Assembly: GCA_030737835.1 (NCBI GenBank)
Contig: CM060855.1
Coordinates: 3,404,478 to 3,468,477, forward strand
DNA: 64,000 nucleotides
Source of the DNA: Acorus gramineus
Lineage: Eukaryota; Streptophyta; Magnoliopsida; Acorales; Acoraceae
Direction: 5' to 3'
In this document: positions 1-12,380 of the stretch, one piece after another
How positions within the stretch are numbered: position 1 is the stretch's first letter
How the letters are laid out: every line of letters starts with the position of its first letter
Notes under the pieces: model-generated
Told to the model about the DNA's origin: nothing
Database searches by the model: none
What the model saw: the letters and a program-made list of their open reading frames with translations, nothing else
Position numbers and translations under genes: made by a program

Positions 1-103
1 CGCAGCAGATTCTCCCAACCGTCAAAGATCCTGTTCTCTTCTCTCTCTCTCTCTCTCTCTCTCGAAGCCCTAGCTCTCTCGCTCTCGTTGAAGACGACCT
101 CCG
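1..103 (+). promoter_or_regulatory. 5'-UTR of the ACT-Raf kinase gene with a CT microsatellite
   Basis: The leader upstream of the ATG at 104 carries an uninterrupted (CT)n run at about 39-62, followed by more CT-rich sequence. Pyrimidine-rich tracts of this sort are common in plant 5'-UTRs and core promoters. The promoter itself lies outside the window, so no TATA box or transcription start can be placed. Confidence 0.6.
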
Positions 104-3100
104 ATGGAGATTCCGCCACCGGCGCCGGCGGAGACGGTGGAGGAGGGCGTCGGGGAGAGCTCGTCGCCGCCGCGGGGGGCGGCCGGGGCGCTCGGGCTGA
201 GCCCTTACGACGTGAAGAACGAGGTCTACAACCGCCTCGTCGAGGACGGACGCGACGAGGCCGTGTGGGAACCCGGCTTCCGCGACCTCATCGAAGCCCA
301 CTTCGCTCGCTTGCCTCCCAGGTTTGCTCTGAGTTTCTTGATGTGGAGGGAGGGAGGGAGGTTCGGTGGAGGTGGATTCTTGATTCTTGAGTGAATCTTT
401 GGTGTCTGTGTGTGTTTTTTTTGCAGGTATGCGGTGGATGTGGACATGGAGAGAGCGGAGGATGTACTGTTGCATCAGAGGATTCTTGCGGAGGCTAGGG
501 ATCCGGAGAAGCGGCCGGTGTTTCGTGTGCGAGTTGTGAAGGTGATTTTCGGGAACTGGAGAATGTTATTGGTTTTGTTTGATCGACCTTGTTTTGTTCT
601 GAACTGTTTTATTGGAATAGAAAAGATGTTATGAATGGCTATTATGAGTTACACCTTTTTGGATTGGAGTTCTTTCAAGGAAATCGGGATTGTGAATTAG
701 CTGTGATATCCGAAAAATGGTGATTTGATCTCCTGGTAAATCCTTGTATTGCACCTCCAGCATTCTTTTTGTGAAATATTGTTTTCATGGATGCCAACGC
801 ATTTCTAGAGAAGATGTTATATCAGGAAAAGTGGCTTGCCTCACATTTGCACTTTATGAAGGTATTCTTGAACTAGGTGACATCTTGGTTCATGCTGTTT
901 GAAATTCCCATAATGTTCCTTTTTGTTTTGTTGTGCCGTATTAGTGGAATTAATGCATTGCAAATTGGAGCAAAAGGTAAGGTAAATAGATAGATGTCAC
1001 GACTTGGTAATATGAGTTCTGGTATCTAGATTGACGTTGGCTTTCATTCTGATAAGTGGAATAAGTGATGTTTTGTTCCAAATGATTTAAAGTTAGTAGA
1101 GGTCTTGTTGGGGGTATTTGATGGATTATATGTGGGACATATCTTGTTTTTGGTTGCGAAGTATCGAGAAATGTGTGGCAGGCGCCAGTGAATTTCGAAC
1201 TGAAGCACATAGATGAATTGCGGAGGAATCTCTATTGCAAAAGGCGGTAAGAGCTGCTAAGAAGGATTGCCTTTGCAATAAAAACACGCTCTCTTCTGGA
1301 AGCACAGATGCTGGAGAGATCACCTTGTGCTCCAAATTTCCCACTATTTTGATATTATGTGTAGTGGGGAGGAAAAGGTTAGCTAGTCTTTCAGGCTAAG
1401 CAGGGATTGTTTATTTGGGTATCTAGGTTCGGAAGGATGTTGTTGGTCCAGAAGGTGGTGGAGATTGTCAAACTCTTAGATGACAGATTTTGATTCAGGG
1501 GGAGTTGGATGGGAAATTTGGGGACAATAAGAGGAGGAGGTTTCTTGTCTGGTTTTTTTGGTGACTTTCTATCTGATGGAAATATCAGATTCGGGTTTTC
1601 TAGGAAGGTATGGAAGTCAGATACATTGGTGAAGGTTCAGATTTTGCATTTTATGTGAAAGACCCTAGAAATTCATTTCAAGGCTGAGTGTGGTATGTTG
1701 TATGTGTATCGTATGCCCTATTTGTTAATTTTGGGTAAGCTAGACTGTCTTGAGAGGGGCCAGTTGAAGTGTTTCAAATTCATTGGGTATTGAGTAATAT
1801 ATAAACAAAAGGCTTATGCTTTTACCAGTACAACAGGCACATAAAAAATAAAGCATCTCTCACACCACCCATGGTTGCCCCCAAAACACACGAAGCCTTA
1901 TTTGTTATTTTATTGTCTTGCTTGAAGGATTTTTTTACAAAATTCAGTTTATATGGCAAAATTAATACGAGATATGTGCCAATTGTTATTATTTTACACA
2001 CAAAATGTACTCCTAAGCCTCTGTAATAGTCTATCCTTAATTTGCTTTTCTTTGGGTGCATCAGGCTTTAATTTTGGTATCTCAATTGCATTTTTTAATG
2101 ATGAGCAGTGTCCCTGGACAAAAGAGGATGGGCATGAAGATCTACAGCAGTCTATAAAGGTCTTTTCAACTTCACAAACAGAAACTGATGGAGATTTCTC
2201 ATTTCATAACAGGTTCCTAGATCCCCAACGTATTTGTTTGTTTCTCAATTTTCTACATGCTTTTCCTCTCAGATGTAGGCAAGCAACCTTGTATGGTCTA
2301 CTAAAGATGATGCTTAAAGTGCTAGTTGCAATAACCATATTTGAAAAAAAGAATCAATGTGCATTTTTGCAATAAAACATTTATTTTTGTGCTTAATATG
2401 GCTTTTCTTCATTTTGGAAGCTTTTTTTCTCATTCTTGGTTGTTGATAAGATTTCTTTAACTAGAAATAGGGATTGTGGGGTTCATTTTGAACCTTGCTC
2501 AAAGCTTGAGGACCTTAATTTGGACATGAGAAGGAACTTTGAAGACGCCAAGGAAAAAAGATATCCTATTGAAAGTTCTTCTGGAAGGTACATTTGCTAG
2601 AGAGTTGCACAATTTTCTTCTTCTATTAGAATTGCATCCGCTAATAGGGATTGTGGGGTTGTGGGGATGTCTCAGCTTGCCATTCATCCAAAAGAGAAAA
2701 AAAGGATAGTGGGGTTCATTTTCAATATACAAATCCTTGCTCAAGATATCCTACTGAAAATTGACTTATGGTTGCAAATACTGCTATTTCATTATTATTT
2801 GCTACATTCTCTTGAGCAGTGTCATTATGTGTGCTAATTGCTTATTTCATCTGTTGTTTAAATTGAACCATTGAAAATTTTGGTGTAGGCAAATTGTTTC
2901 GAAAGTCCCGGTACATGAAATAATATTTTCAACCGTCGACAAGCCAAAACTTCTTAGCCAGGTAGGGAGACAATTTTTTCTTGGCTGAACAGCCATACTT
3001 TTTCATCGGTTTCCTCCATTCTTGATATCTTTTGTTCAAGTTGTATTCTGAATTTGAGTGAGATCTTTTTTTGATCATCAAATTTTTGAAGGAATTTCAT

Positions 3101-6100
3101 AGACTAATCAATTCCAATTAGATTTTATTCCAATGTGTTTTTAAGATCTGAAACCTGAATTTCTTTTGCTTTTATTGATCAAGACTGTATGAAGCTTCTA
3201 ACCATGTGGTGCGGTTTTCCAGTTCTCTGCTTTGCTATCAAATATAGGACTCAACATCCGTGAAGCTCATGTTTTCTCCACAACTGATGGTTATTCCTTA
3301 GATGTTTTTGTTGTGGATGGGTGGCACACAGAGGTATGTTTATTAATTGATTGCAACATAACTATTGCCATCGATTTTTTGACTCTTTTAGTAATAGATG
3401 TTTGCGTACCTTTTGCTTTTGCCATATATTTTTATGGTTTTGGTTCTTCTTTGTGGTCTTTTCTCCATTATTTATTTGTTCCAAAGTGCACATTTTTTTT
3501 GTAGAGTGGATTTAATAATGCTGTGTCCAATAACAACATTCCTTTGTTTACTCTGGTGGCCTAATGGGATATTTGTTCAAGATTTTTACCGTGAGTACAA
3601 GAATAATGATGCATTTCAATTCTAGTAAAATTATAATTTTTTTAAAGATTAGATTTTTATTTTACCCATGTGGTGGAGCTATTTGCTGTAAATTTACCAT
3701 GGGAGGTACTCAAGTAGGAGAGGCTGCGTGTCTTGCACTGGTTACTTGAATTTTCTTTGTTTCTTGTGCTTGCTGTTTATTTTAATTGTCTTTCCAAAAA
3801 ATAGTAGGAAATTGTAATCTTTCTAGATGCACAGCTTTGTAGTTGGAAGTTGCAGTTTCTTTTCAACTTCAATTGCATTTCCTAATTTATAAGATTATAA
3901 ATTCTAAACAAAATTACAGTGTCTACATGGATATGCATCAAACATGGATTTCTAATTTTCTATAATCTTGTTATCAAGCTTCTCACATTTTGTTCTTTGG
4001 GCCCGTCAAAGATCCATTTTAGTTGGATTAATGTAAGGAGCATTAATATATGTCTATCAATAATTGAAACTCTTTTTGCATGTGAGGAGATTCCTTCACC
4101 CATACTGAGTGTGCGTGAAGAAAAGGGAAATATTATTTTATAGGATGCCCCTTAATTGAGTTTTACAAAATGGACCCCAGTATTTTAAAAAAATCCTCTA
4201 CTTATGTGATCACGTGCATCGCACGTCCAGTACGCTAGTAAACTATTAAGGGGCATTGTGATTCTATGTATTTTATGACAACCTGACAGGGTCTGTGGAG
4301 CCTGAATGTTGCTGACTTTGCAATGATGTGGTCAGGAAGCAGATGAATTGCACAAGGCGTTGAAGATTGCACTTGCAGGATGTGATGTAAGCACTGCTCA
4401 CTAGTTCGAGTTTTAATTTTCACTTTGGTTTGTTGAACCAACTGCAGTTTATAAATTTTTTCCTCAACTAATGCGGATTGAATGGAAATCTGTTCCGTGT
4501 ATATTTTCTTTATAGTGTTGAGTTCACACTATTTAATTTTGTTCTTATATTCTCATAAATCTTCTAGTCATAGTTTTGGTGAGGTTAAGTATTTGCTTTT
4601 AGGTAATAGGTACTGTTTTTATCATATGATTCTGATGAGCTTCTGGAGTGCCTCCCTTTTAAATTACTGAAATGTTCTAGATTTTCCATTATCATGTAGA
4701 ATAATTGTCCAAGCACTGATGAGGTATTTGCAGATGCCGACAGATTATAGTTTACATGTTCTACGGGTTACTGTTGAGTTTAGGTACTTCTATGTGTGCT
4801 GTTGTAGTAGTCTGGCATATTTTGGCAAAATGTTGGTAATTGGTGATTATATGTTGGTGTTTTTTTTCCGAAAAACCGATAGGAACATTTATATCAGCAC
4901 TGTTGCCCCTTGAACAAAGGAAAGAAGATGAGGGATTCCAAAAGAAACAGACAAAATAAACCAAGATAGGGCTGAGAGCCTGAGACACATTGGAGGCTCC
5001 TGGAATAATTCCCCTATCACTCCGAAAATGATTTATTGATTTAAAATTGTGGCCTCAACCAATTACTCCCATTATACTGGATGGTGATTCAACTTCATGG
5101 AGAATGGAGACCCATGCACAAAGAGTTGCTGTTATAAAGAGCCTGAGACACATTGGAGGCTCCTGGAATAATTCCCCTATCACTTCGAAAATGATTTATT
5201 GATTTAAAATTGTGGCTTCAACCAATTACTCCCATTATACTGGATGGTGATTCAACTTCATGGAGAATGGAGATCCATGCACAAAGAGATGCTGTAATAA
5301 CTGACCATGTGTTCTCAACATAAGGTTTGAGGAGAGCTAGCAATCAGACTGATTGTATCTCGGTCCTTATATGCCCAGTATATATCTTTACATATTTTAA
5401 GAGAACTAGCAATAGTTACTGATCATATATGTAGTTTACAATTTTACATATTCCCAATGTGGATGCTGAGTAATATGTGTTTAGTAATTGAATTTTTTAG
5501 AGAACTGCCAATTCATGATAATACGCCAGTGGTAATATCTTCAGAACATGTGTTTGTATTGAGGGCTAATAATTAGCTTTGTTTTGTCGGTAATCCAGGG
5601 CTCATTGTCTGGTACATCCTCCTCACACTCCATCTCAGAGAAGGAACTGCATCTCCAACCACAACTTGGTGAATGGGCAATTGACAGACGATTGTTGAGG
5701 ATGGGAGAGAAAATTGCGTGTGGAGCTTTTGGAGAATTGTGAGCTAGTAACTGTACAAGAAGATTATTTATTTTATTATGCATCTCCACAGGGGCATCCT
5801 CTTGATTCTGTTTATGTACAGGTATCATGGAACTTACTTGGGTCAAGATGTTGCTATAAAACTTCTTAGACCATCTGAGCAGTTGAATCAAAATGCAGAA
5901 GCTGAATTTGCGCAAGAAGTTACCGTCTTAAGGTGAGAGATGAGCACAGAACGCTCTCAGATAAACCTGATGCCCAATTTTATGTAAAGCTAGTAATTTA
6001 ATTTACCTATTAATAATTCCTGCACTTCACAGTGTTTAAAACATGCATTCTTGAATTTTAGCACACAATAATCTTGTCCATTCTTCTTGCCTTTTAGACT

Positions 6101-9100
6101 TCTGCATTACTCAATCCGTTATTTTGAGGATTCCTACTTTATCAATACGTTTTAGGGAAGTACAACATAGGAATGTTGTCCGTTTCGTTGGTGCGTGCGC
6201 AAAGTTACCGCAGTTGTGCATAGTAACAGGTACAGGCCTTTCTATTTGCCTCTCTATTTTTATTTTCCTCTTATAATTTATTCTTCCAAGATCTCAATGC
6301 CACAGCTTTAGTGCCCCATAGCGCATATTTTGTTCCTTTTTTTTATTGCGTCTCAGTCTATATCGACATTTGAAAAGACACCGGCTTTCGAACTTGTTGA
6401 TCTGAAGGTGTGGTAATTCATCAACTGGGATCATAAATTGAACCTCATTAGATCAAATTACCATAGTGTGAGTCAGACCTCCGCACTTAATCATCTTATC
6501 TTAGAAATTAAAAAATTTGTATGAGAACAAATTTATATCATTCTCCGGTGTCCTTGATATATTAATTTTCTAATGTTAGACTGCTAGTACCATCTAATGG
6601 TTCACTTAATTATGTTGTTTGCATCTGATTCATTTATTTCTGTAAAATTCATATGCATCTTGTATCAGCATTGTGACGGTACTTTACAATGGAATATGTA
6701 TGTATTGGCAAATTATGACATGACAATGTGGGATTTATGCTTTTAGAATATTATTTATAAGCAGTTTTTTTCTTACATTCCTTGCATAATATACATTTCA
6801 ATTCTGATTTTAAGGTAATTTTTTTTTCTCATGTCGATGAATGTTGTCTTAACATTTTCATTAATTGGAATGAAAATTTACCGCACAAGTGTTTGCTAAA
6901 AACCTTCTTTTTGATATTGGTATATAGTCTGTGAAACCTTTGGAAACATGATGGCTATAGTATTTAATTGATGAGAACATCTTAGCTGTCTGATTTGGTG
7001 GAATAAATTTATGCAAATCACAGCATTGAAGCATCTCTAACTTGTAGCACTGTAGATTTACATAGAGCCACATAATATAGGTTAAATAATGTTTACGTGT
7101 ATCATGATAATTCAAAATTTGAATATTTGTCATTTCACCATGTCTTGTCCCTTGAACTGGGGTGAACTGGTATCATCTTTGATGAAGGTTTTCCATTAGA
7201 GTTTATTCCAGGTTTATTACCGTATTACACTATTACTGCCCGTTGTTTTCACAGAAAGTGAGTCCAAGTGCAAATGTGGTAAATTTTTATTTGTAATAGT
7301 TTACAACAAAATCCTCCTTTCTGGAGTTGAATGCTGATGAATTTCATAGTTCAGGGTTTAGAGGTGGATTTATAATTGTTTATTCAATTTATGAATTATT
7401 TCTGGCTGCACAAAATCTGTCCGACTTCTCATTCCCCGTTCGGACAAGCTCTATTTTGTACTCTCTTTTGTGAAATAGAAATGCCTACATTTGCTCAAAA
7501 AAAAAAAAAAAAAAAAAAAATCTGTCCGACTCCAGCTACTAAGCATAAATGGAAACATTTGTGAACTTCCCAATTTTTTTCCCTGGAATATTGGTGATAT
7601 GCTCTTTATGTGTAAAAAACACCGCCAGTCTGCACACGTCATGATTTTTATGCTGCTTGATTTTACTGGAATTTCTCTTACTTTCTGTTCTCTTATCATT
7701 TTTTTTCCATAGAGTATATGGCTGGAGGGAGCCTCCATGACTTTCTGCACATGCAGCACAATGTCCTGGAGCTCAAGACATTGCTAAAGTTTGCCATTGA
7801 TATCAGCAAAGGAATGGACTATTTGCACCAAAACAACATAATTCATAGGGATTTGAAGACAGCTAATCTGCTGATGGACGAAAATCAAGTAGGTAACATT
7901 TTATGTATGTATATATTGATAGTATAGTTGAGAGATGAGAATAATAATTTGAGCATGTTATATTGCTATGCTCTATTTGAGCATGTTATATTCCAAGGGC
8001 TTATTTCTTTCAATTTTTTTTTTTTCTACTTGCTACAAGTAAAGTTTTTGCATTGTGTTGCTTTTCCTATTCCTCATGGAACCATACTTTCCTCCCATGT
8101 ATATAATTCTTTTTCAAGTTAAGAAAGTTATAGTAAATTTTGGTGCTTAGTGATATCTGAAGTGCAACTTCTTCTCAATTATTGGCTAATTTCTGAATAG
8201 TGGATTGTGATCTGCACTTTTAGACGATGGTGTTACTCCTTGGTGTGTGATTGCTTACAAGGTGCAATGACCATAGTTATTTTTTATGAAATTTACATTA
8301 TGGGACTGGATATTCATGAATTTTGTGGGTGCATGATGCACTGCCATTCAGAAACTTGTTAAGAACACTATTTGTAGCAGTGTTTAGTGTGGGTTTTGGT
8401 AGTCTCTTTGAACCTGGGGAATGGGGGATCTATGTTCACTGTTTTGCATAATAGAAGTATGTGTTCCTCTTCTTTCTTATATTTGGTGGACGTGCATTAT
8501 ATTACTGTACGTTGTATTGCATCTCTCTTCTCTAGTACTTCTAGGTTCTAGCAACCATGTGGTTGCAAGAATATCTTTTAAAGTTAGATGAAAATTATCT
8601 ACTGATGAGATTGCTTTAGTTTTCTGGTTTTGCATCCTCAATTTATTTATGTTAAGGGAGTTCATAACACAAACGACACGAATCAATTCCAGTTGACGAG
8701 TGATGCAGGTGTCTCCATAAGGATGGGGCAGTTACTAGTTAAAATGCCACTAGGGGGTGGACGACCATAATAAACTGGTTGTTGCATTGATAAAATGACT
8801 GTAGGTAAGGGAAGTAACAGTTAGGTTGGACGATTGACATAAATTGATTGTCAGTTTAGATGGGCATGAGGGCATAAGAGTATTCATTACCATGGTCTAA
8901 TCATACACAGTGGTATCAGTTAGGTTATTTATTTATTTATTTCTTTTTTATAGTTTTTCTATTGGTTTAGAATGTTTTGGAGATCTGTGTTGTAATATGA
9001 CTTGTTCGCCTCCTCCCAATTGATTTAATAGGGATTAGAAGAAAATTTCTGAGACAATCTTCCCCTTTATTGCTCAGGGTTTTGTTATAATGCAGTGATG

Positions 9101-11907
9101 ATGTATTACTTGTAAGGCTAGTAATTACTTGCATAGCCAATGATTCTGAGTGCTTCTTGTGTGTTCTCAATTCTAACATCCATTTTTTTTGCAAACATAT
9201 AATGTGAACAGCAACTTGAACAACATAAGCCTATTGAAAATTAGTATGCATAGATTTGTTGTTTTTTTTTTATGGTAAATGGTAGGTTTCCATACTCATA
9301 TAAATAGGAGGGTGAAAACCCGAAGGAAATACAAGCTAGCCTTGCGTAAAACTTCACGCAATTACATCTTAAGTAGTGGAGGTCACAAACTAAGATGTAC
9401 CCCACAAAACACTAGCTAATCATGCATTACAAAATTACCACCCAAAATAGCCAGGGAGGTCACCCCCACGCTACATTTTCCCCAATCCAGAACGAAGCGA
9501 ACCACCGAGTCCCTAATATTCTCAACATAAGGGCGACCGCCTCGGAAAATTGCATGGTTCCTTGCATAGATTTGTTGTTAATGTAATATTATGCCTGCAT
9601 GTTTTTACTGGGCTCCTTGATGTGATGAACTTAGTAGAAAAATTAATGTTTTAACAATAGGTTGTAAAAGTGGCGGATTTTGGTGTGGCTCGCTTCCAAA
9701 ATCAAGGGGGCGAGATGACTGCGGAAACTGGAACGTACAGATGGATGGCACCAGAGGTATCTTCTAGTTTTTTTTTTCTGTAATATTTTCTCTTGTAGTT
9801 TAAATATACAGTGGAGAACTTGGGTCTATAGTATGCACAATAATTTAAAACTCAGAAATACGAAAACATTTGTTTGAATTCAGGATTAAATTCGTGTATA
9901 ACCATTGTTCCTTTTTAAGCTGTTTACTTGTTTGCCTTGCTGCTAGTTTCTGGTAAAAATGATCCATCTATAGAAACCTTCGGCTACTGAACTAGTAAAA
10001 AGATTGCATGGTAGTTGCAAGGATCATTTGTATGTATTTGTTGTAGCTAGTGCATTATACCATGCTGTCTGAAAGTTCCCATATTTCCCTTGTTATATAC
10101 TAGAGAGTGAATAATCCATTTCCAAACCCATAGTTGATTGGGTGAGAAAAATTCTGGGAATTGATACTAGAAAATTAAGTAGGAATCGGACTCAATGAAA
10201 GTTTAAAAAAGTGGAAAAAGGTTTCTTGAGAGTACGAGAGGTAGGTTTCATCAGCTAAAATGGAAGATTAAAATCAGCTTCCCACTGGGATCAACTCGAG
10301 CTCTACACACATGATCTTGCTCCGATATAATGTCTTGTGTTTTCTGGGTAATGTAAGGTACTTACCTCGAGATTTTATATTGAGGGCGTGGGTTTTGTTA
10401 TCTGACATTGTTTCCTGATTTCCTTAATGATGAATCGTGGTAGCTTGTCTACCTTATTTTTAACAAAATTAAAAAAATATTAATAAGAAATAAAGAACAG
10501 AAAATTTTGTGTTTTTGATGTCAACAATTAACCTTGATTTCTTATGATGCCATGCCTATTTATCTGAACTGTGGTACTTAGTTTACTGTTCACCAATCTA
10601 TCATCTCCTTCCTCTGCTAGGTCATTAACCATCAACCTTATGACCAAAGAGCTGATGTTTTCAGTTTTGCAATTGTTCTTTGGGAGCTAGCAACATCAAA
10701 GGTCAATTTATCATGATACCTTCATATGACTTGTGGTCATTATTGACACAGATATTTGTTTAACTTCTCTTTTCATTGTAAGATGATTCTTTACCCACTG
10801 TACAGATTCCATATGATACTATGACGCCCTTACAAGCTGCGGTGGGAGTAAGGCAGGTTTGTATTTCTGGATTTAACCAGTGGAACACACACACTTGTAT
10901 GTACATTTTCACACAGCTTTACTATTATAATGAAAGAAGGGAGACAGAAGAAGAAAATGCGTTCATTTCCATTCTCCCTCAAACAGTTTGCTGGTCCATA
11001 TGGGGCTGATAAGGAATGAGATATTTTTTTGAAGAGAAAATATGGCTGATAAGGAATGAGATATTTTTTTGAAGAGAAACTGGGCTATCCTGAAAATACT
11101 TGGGTATCTGTTGTATGATTTCTCAAGGATTAAAAGCAAATATATTCAGAAGGCAGACACATGACTTAATAGGGAAGATATATTCTTGGAGGAGTGAGTG
11201 ATTTCTTTAATTGACCAAATAAATTGGTCCATTTCTTATGTCCCAATTCCTTCTTTTTTTTCTTTTGTTTTTACCAGTTTTATAAAATTGGTGACGTCAC
11301 CCTTTCTGGGAATAACAAAAAACTAGCATACGGGACAGTTTTATCCTACAGATTTCTGGGAGTTGTTACATACTGCTCATATCTTGGGAAATTTTGAGTT
11401 ATGCCTTCTTTTTTTTCCCCTCTTTCGGCAATACAATAGTACATCTGTATCATGTCAATCATGTAATGTGAATATTCATAGTATAATAACTCTTTGCTTG
11501 TGCAGAAGCATGGAAGTTCTTTGGTCATCTCATAAAACCTATTCACCTTGTGCTCCAGTACTTAATGACCTAATTATACATTTTTAATCCAGGGAATGCG
11601 GCCAGAAATTCCTGAAAATATACACCCGAAATTGCTGCACTTAATGCAGAGATGCTGGGCTGCTGATCCTGATGACAGGCCTTCATTTACAGAGATAACC
11701 ATCGAACTTGAAAAGTTCTTGCAAGAGATTCAGGTATGGATGAATTAATGCTGTGTGTACAGATAATTTTAACATGGTATAACAAATACATCATACTTGG
11801 GTAACAGCAGTTGATCATACATAAAAATTATGAGCTCGGATTGTAAATCATGATTAGTTTTATTTGCTTTTCCACTATCTTTTCAGGAAGCTCAGCAAGA
11901 CAGATAG
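104..11907 (+). CDS. ACT-domain Raf-like serine/threonine/tyrosine protein kinase (STY8/17/46-related)
   Basis: Sixteen exons join in frame to 559 aa: 104-321, 427-541, 2109-2212, 2471-2587, 2889-2961, 3223-3333, 4336-4386, 5599-5738, 5822-5932, 6156-6229, 7713-7888, 9661-9756, 10621-10701, 10806-10856, 11593-11733, 11887-11907. Every junction is GT-AG and all phases agree. An N-terminal region ([19 protein letters not shown]) typical of the group is followed by an ACT domain at about 193-261 ([32 protein letters not shown]). The kinase domain runs from about 295 to 553: VAIK Lys323, alpha-C Glu342, HRD 416-418, DFG 436-438, APE 460-462. The glycine loop reads ACGAFG; Ala in place of the first Gly is, as I recall, usual in this group. 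Plant relatives are cytosolic kinases, some of which phosphorylate chloroplast transit peptides; the ACT domain suggests small-ligand control, which is inference. Introns 2, 7, 10 and 11 carry repeats and insertions but no broken splice site. The least certain boundary is the exon 3 acceptor (2108/2109). Confidence 0.92.
2646..2760 (+). repeat. Decayed partial duplicate of exon 4 inside intron 4
   Basis: Intron 4 contains pieces that repeat exon 4 in order: the exon start GGGATTGTGGGGTT at about 2647, then GTGGGGTTCATTTT, CCTTGCTCAA and GATATCCTACTGAAA. The copy is rearranged, carries extra sequence and has no open frame matching the exon, so it looks like a local duplication that has decayed rather than an alternative exon. 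Confidence 0.5.
4150..4238 (+). mobile_element. Helitron-like 3' terminus in intron 7 of the kinase gene
   Basis: A perfect 6-bp stem hairpin (ACGTGC-ATC-GCACGT, 4212-4226) is followed 8 nt later by CTAG and then T (4235-4239). A short GC hairpin just upstream of a CTRR-T end is the hallmark of plant Helitron 3' termini. I could not find the 5' TC end, so only the terminus is called; an inverted ATGCCCCTTAAT motif also flanks this segment (about 4143 and 4247). Confidence 0.45.
4978..5303 (+). repeat. 163-bp tandem duplication in intron 7
   Basis: Two head-to-tail copies (4978-5140 and 5141-about 5303) both start GCCTGAGACACATTGG and differ by only a handful of substitutions, so the duplication is recent. 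It lies wholly inside an intron and contains no splice site used in the model. Confidence 0.9.
7412..7531 (+). mobile_element. Short poly(A)-tailed retroposed insertion with 15-bp target duplication (intron 10)
   Basis: The 15-mer AAAATCTGTCCGACT occurs at 7412 and again at about 7517-7531. Between the copies lie about 70 bp of unrelated sequence ending in a run of more than 20 A. A poly(A) tail enclosed by a direct repeat of this length is the signature of target-primed reverse transcription. The body is too short to say whether it is a 5'-truncated LINE, a SINE piece or a retrocopy of a cellular transcript. Confidence 0.75.
9247..9580 (-). mobile_element. 5'-truncated non-LTR retroposon with 17-bp target duplication (intron 11)
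   Basis: The 17-mer TGCATAGATTTGTTGTT occurs at 9247-9263 and again at about 9563-9579. Next to the left copy is a T run, which is the poly(A) tail of an element inserted in minus orientation. The roughly 300-bp body between has its own base composition. Read on the minus strand it resembles the 3' end of a plant LINE, but no catalytic domain is present. It sits inside an intron of the kinase gene in antisense orientation. Confidence 0.75.
10998..11080 (+). repeat. About 40-bp tandem duplication in intron 14
   Basis: The block GGCTGATAAGGAATGAGATA plus the following T run and GAAGAGAAA is present twice in tandem, almost without change. It is intronic and carries no recognisable signal. Confidence 0.85.
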
Positions 11908-12380
11908 CACCATTGGCAGCGTTTGGATTCATATAATTGATCTTCTCTGGAATGTAAATTTTAGTTTGTCACTTTGTTTTGAAGCTTCTGAAAAACAATT
12001 TGGGGTTGGGTTGTGTCAATTTTGCTGATACTAACACAGCATCCCACTATCGCTACTCGGGAAAATTTTGTTCATACCTTTTCTATAGAGAGATGCAATA
12101 CAGAGGACTTCGTTTGAAGTTGCATAGCCTGTAAAGATTGGAAGGTACGTATACCTGAGTGTCTTCAACCACACAGAGAGTGAGATGTCATGTTTTTCCT
12201 CTTGATATGTTTTTGGGCAGAATGTACAGACAATCATTTCAATTCGAGGGACACTTTTTTTACTGTAAAGTCTGGGGCATTGTAATCTGTAAACATTTCC
12301 AAATCATATGTTGTACCATCTTAAAATTGTTTTCATCACTGCCTATGATAGTGTGATTGACACGTTTGATCGTCATTGTG
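11908..12380 (+). other. Probable 3'-UTR and downstream flank of the kinase gene
   Basis: This is T-rich sequence after the TAG at 11905-11907 with no further coding potential. No strong AATAAA signal was located, so the polyadenylation site is not placed. Confidence 0.4.

Noticed and set aside
1183-1252. Possible extra exon in intron 2 of the kinase gene
   Set aside because: Exon 2 joins exon 3 in phase without it, the total length matches the family, and the frame here ends quickly.
2050-2108. Upstream extension of exon 3 using the acceptor at about 2064
   Set aside because: That acceptor puts the exon in the wrong frame after exon 2; the acceptor at 2107-2108 keeps phase 0.
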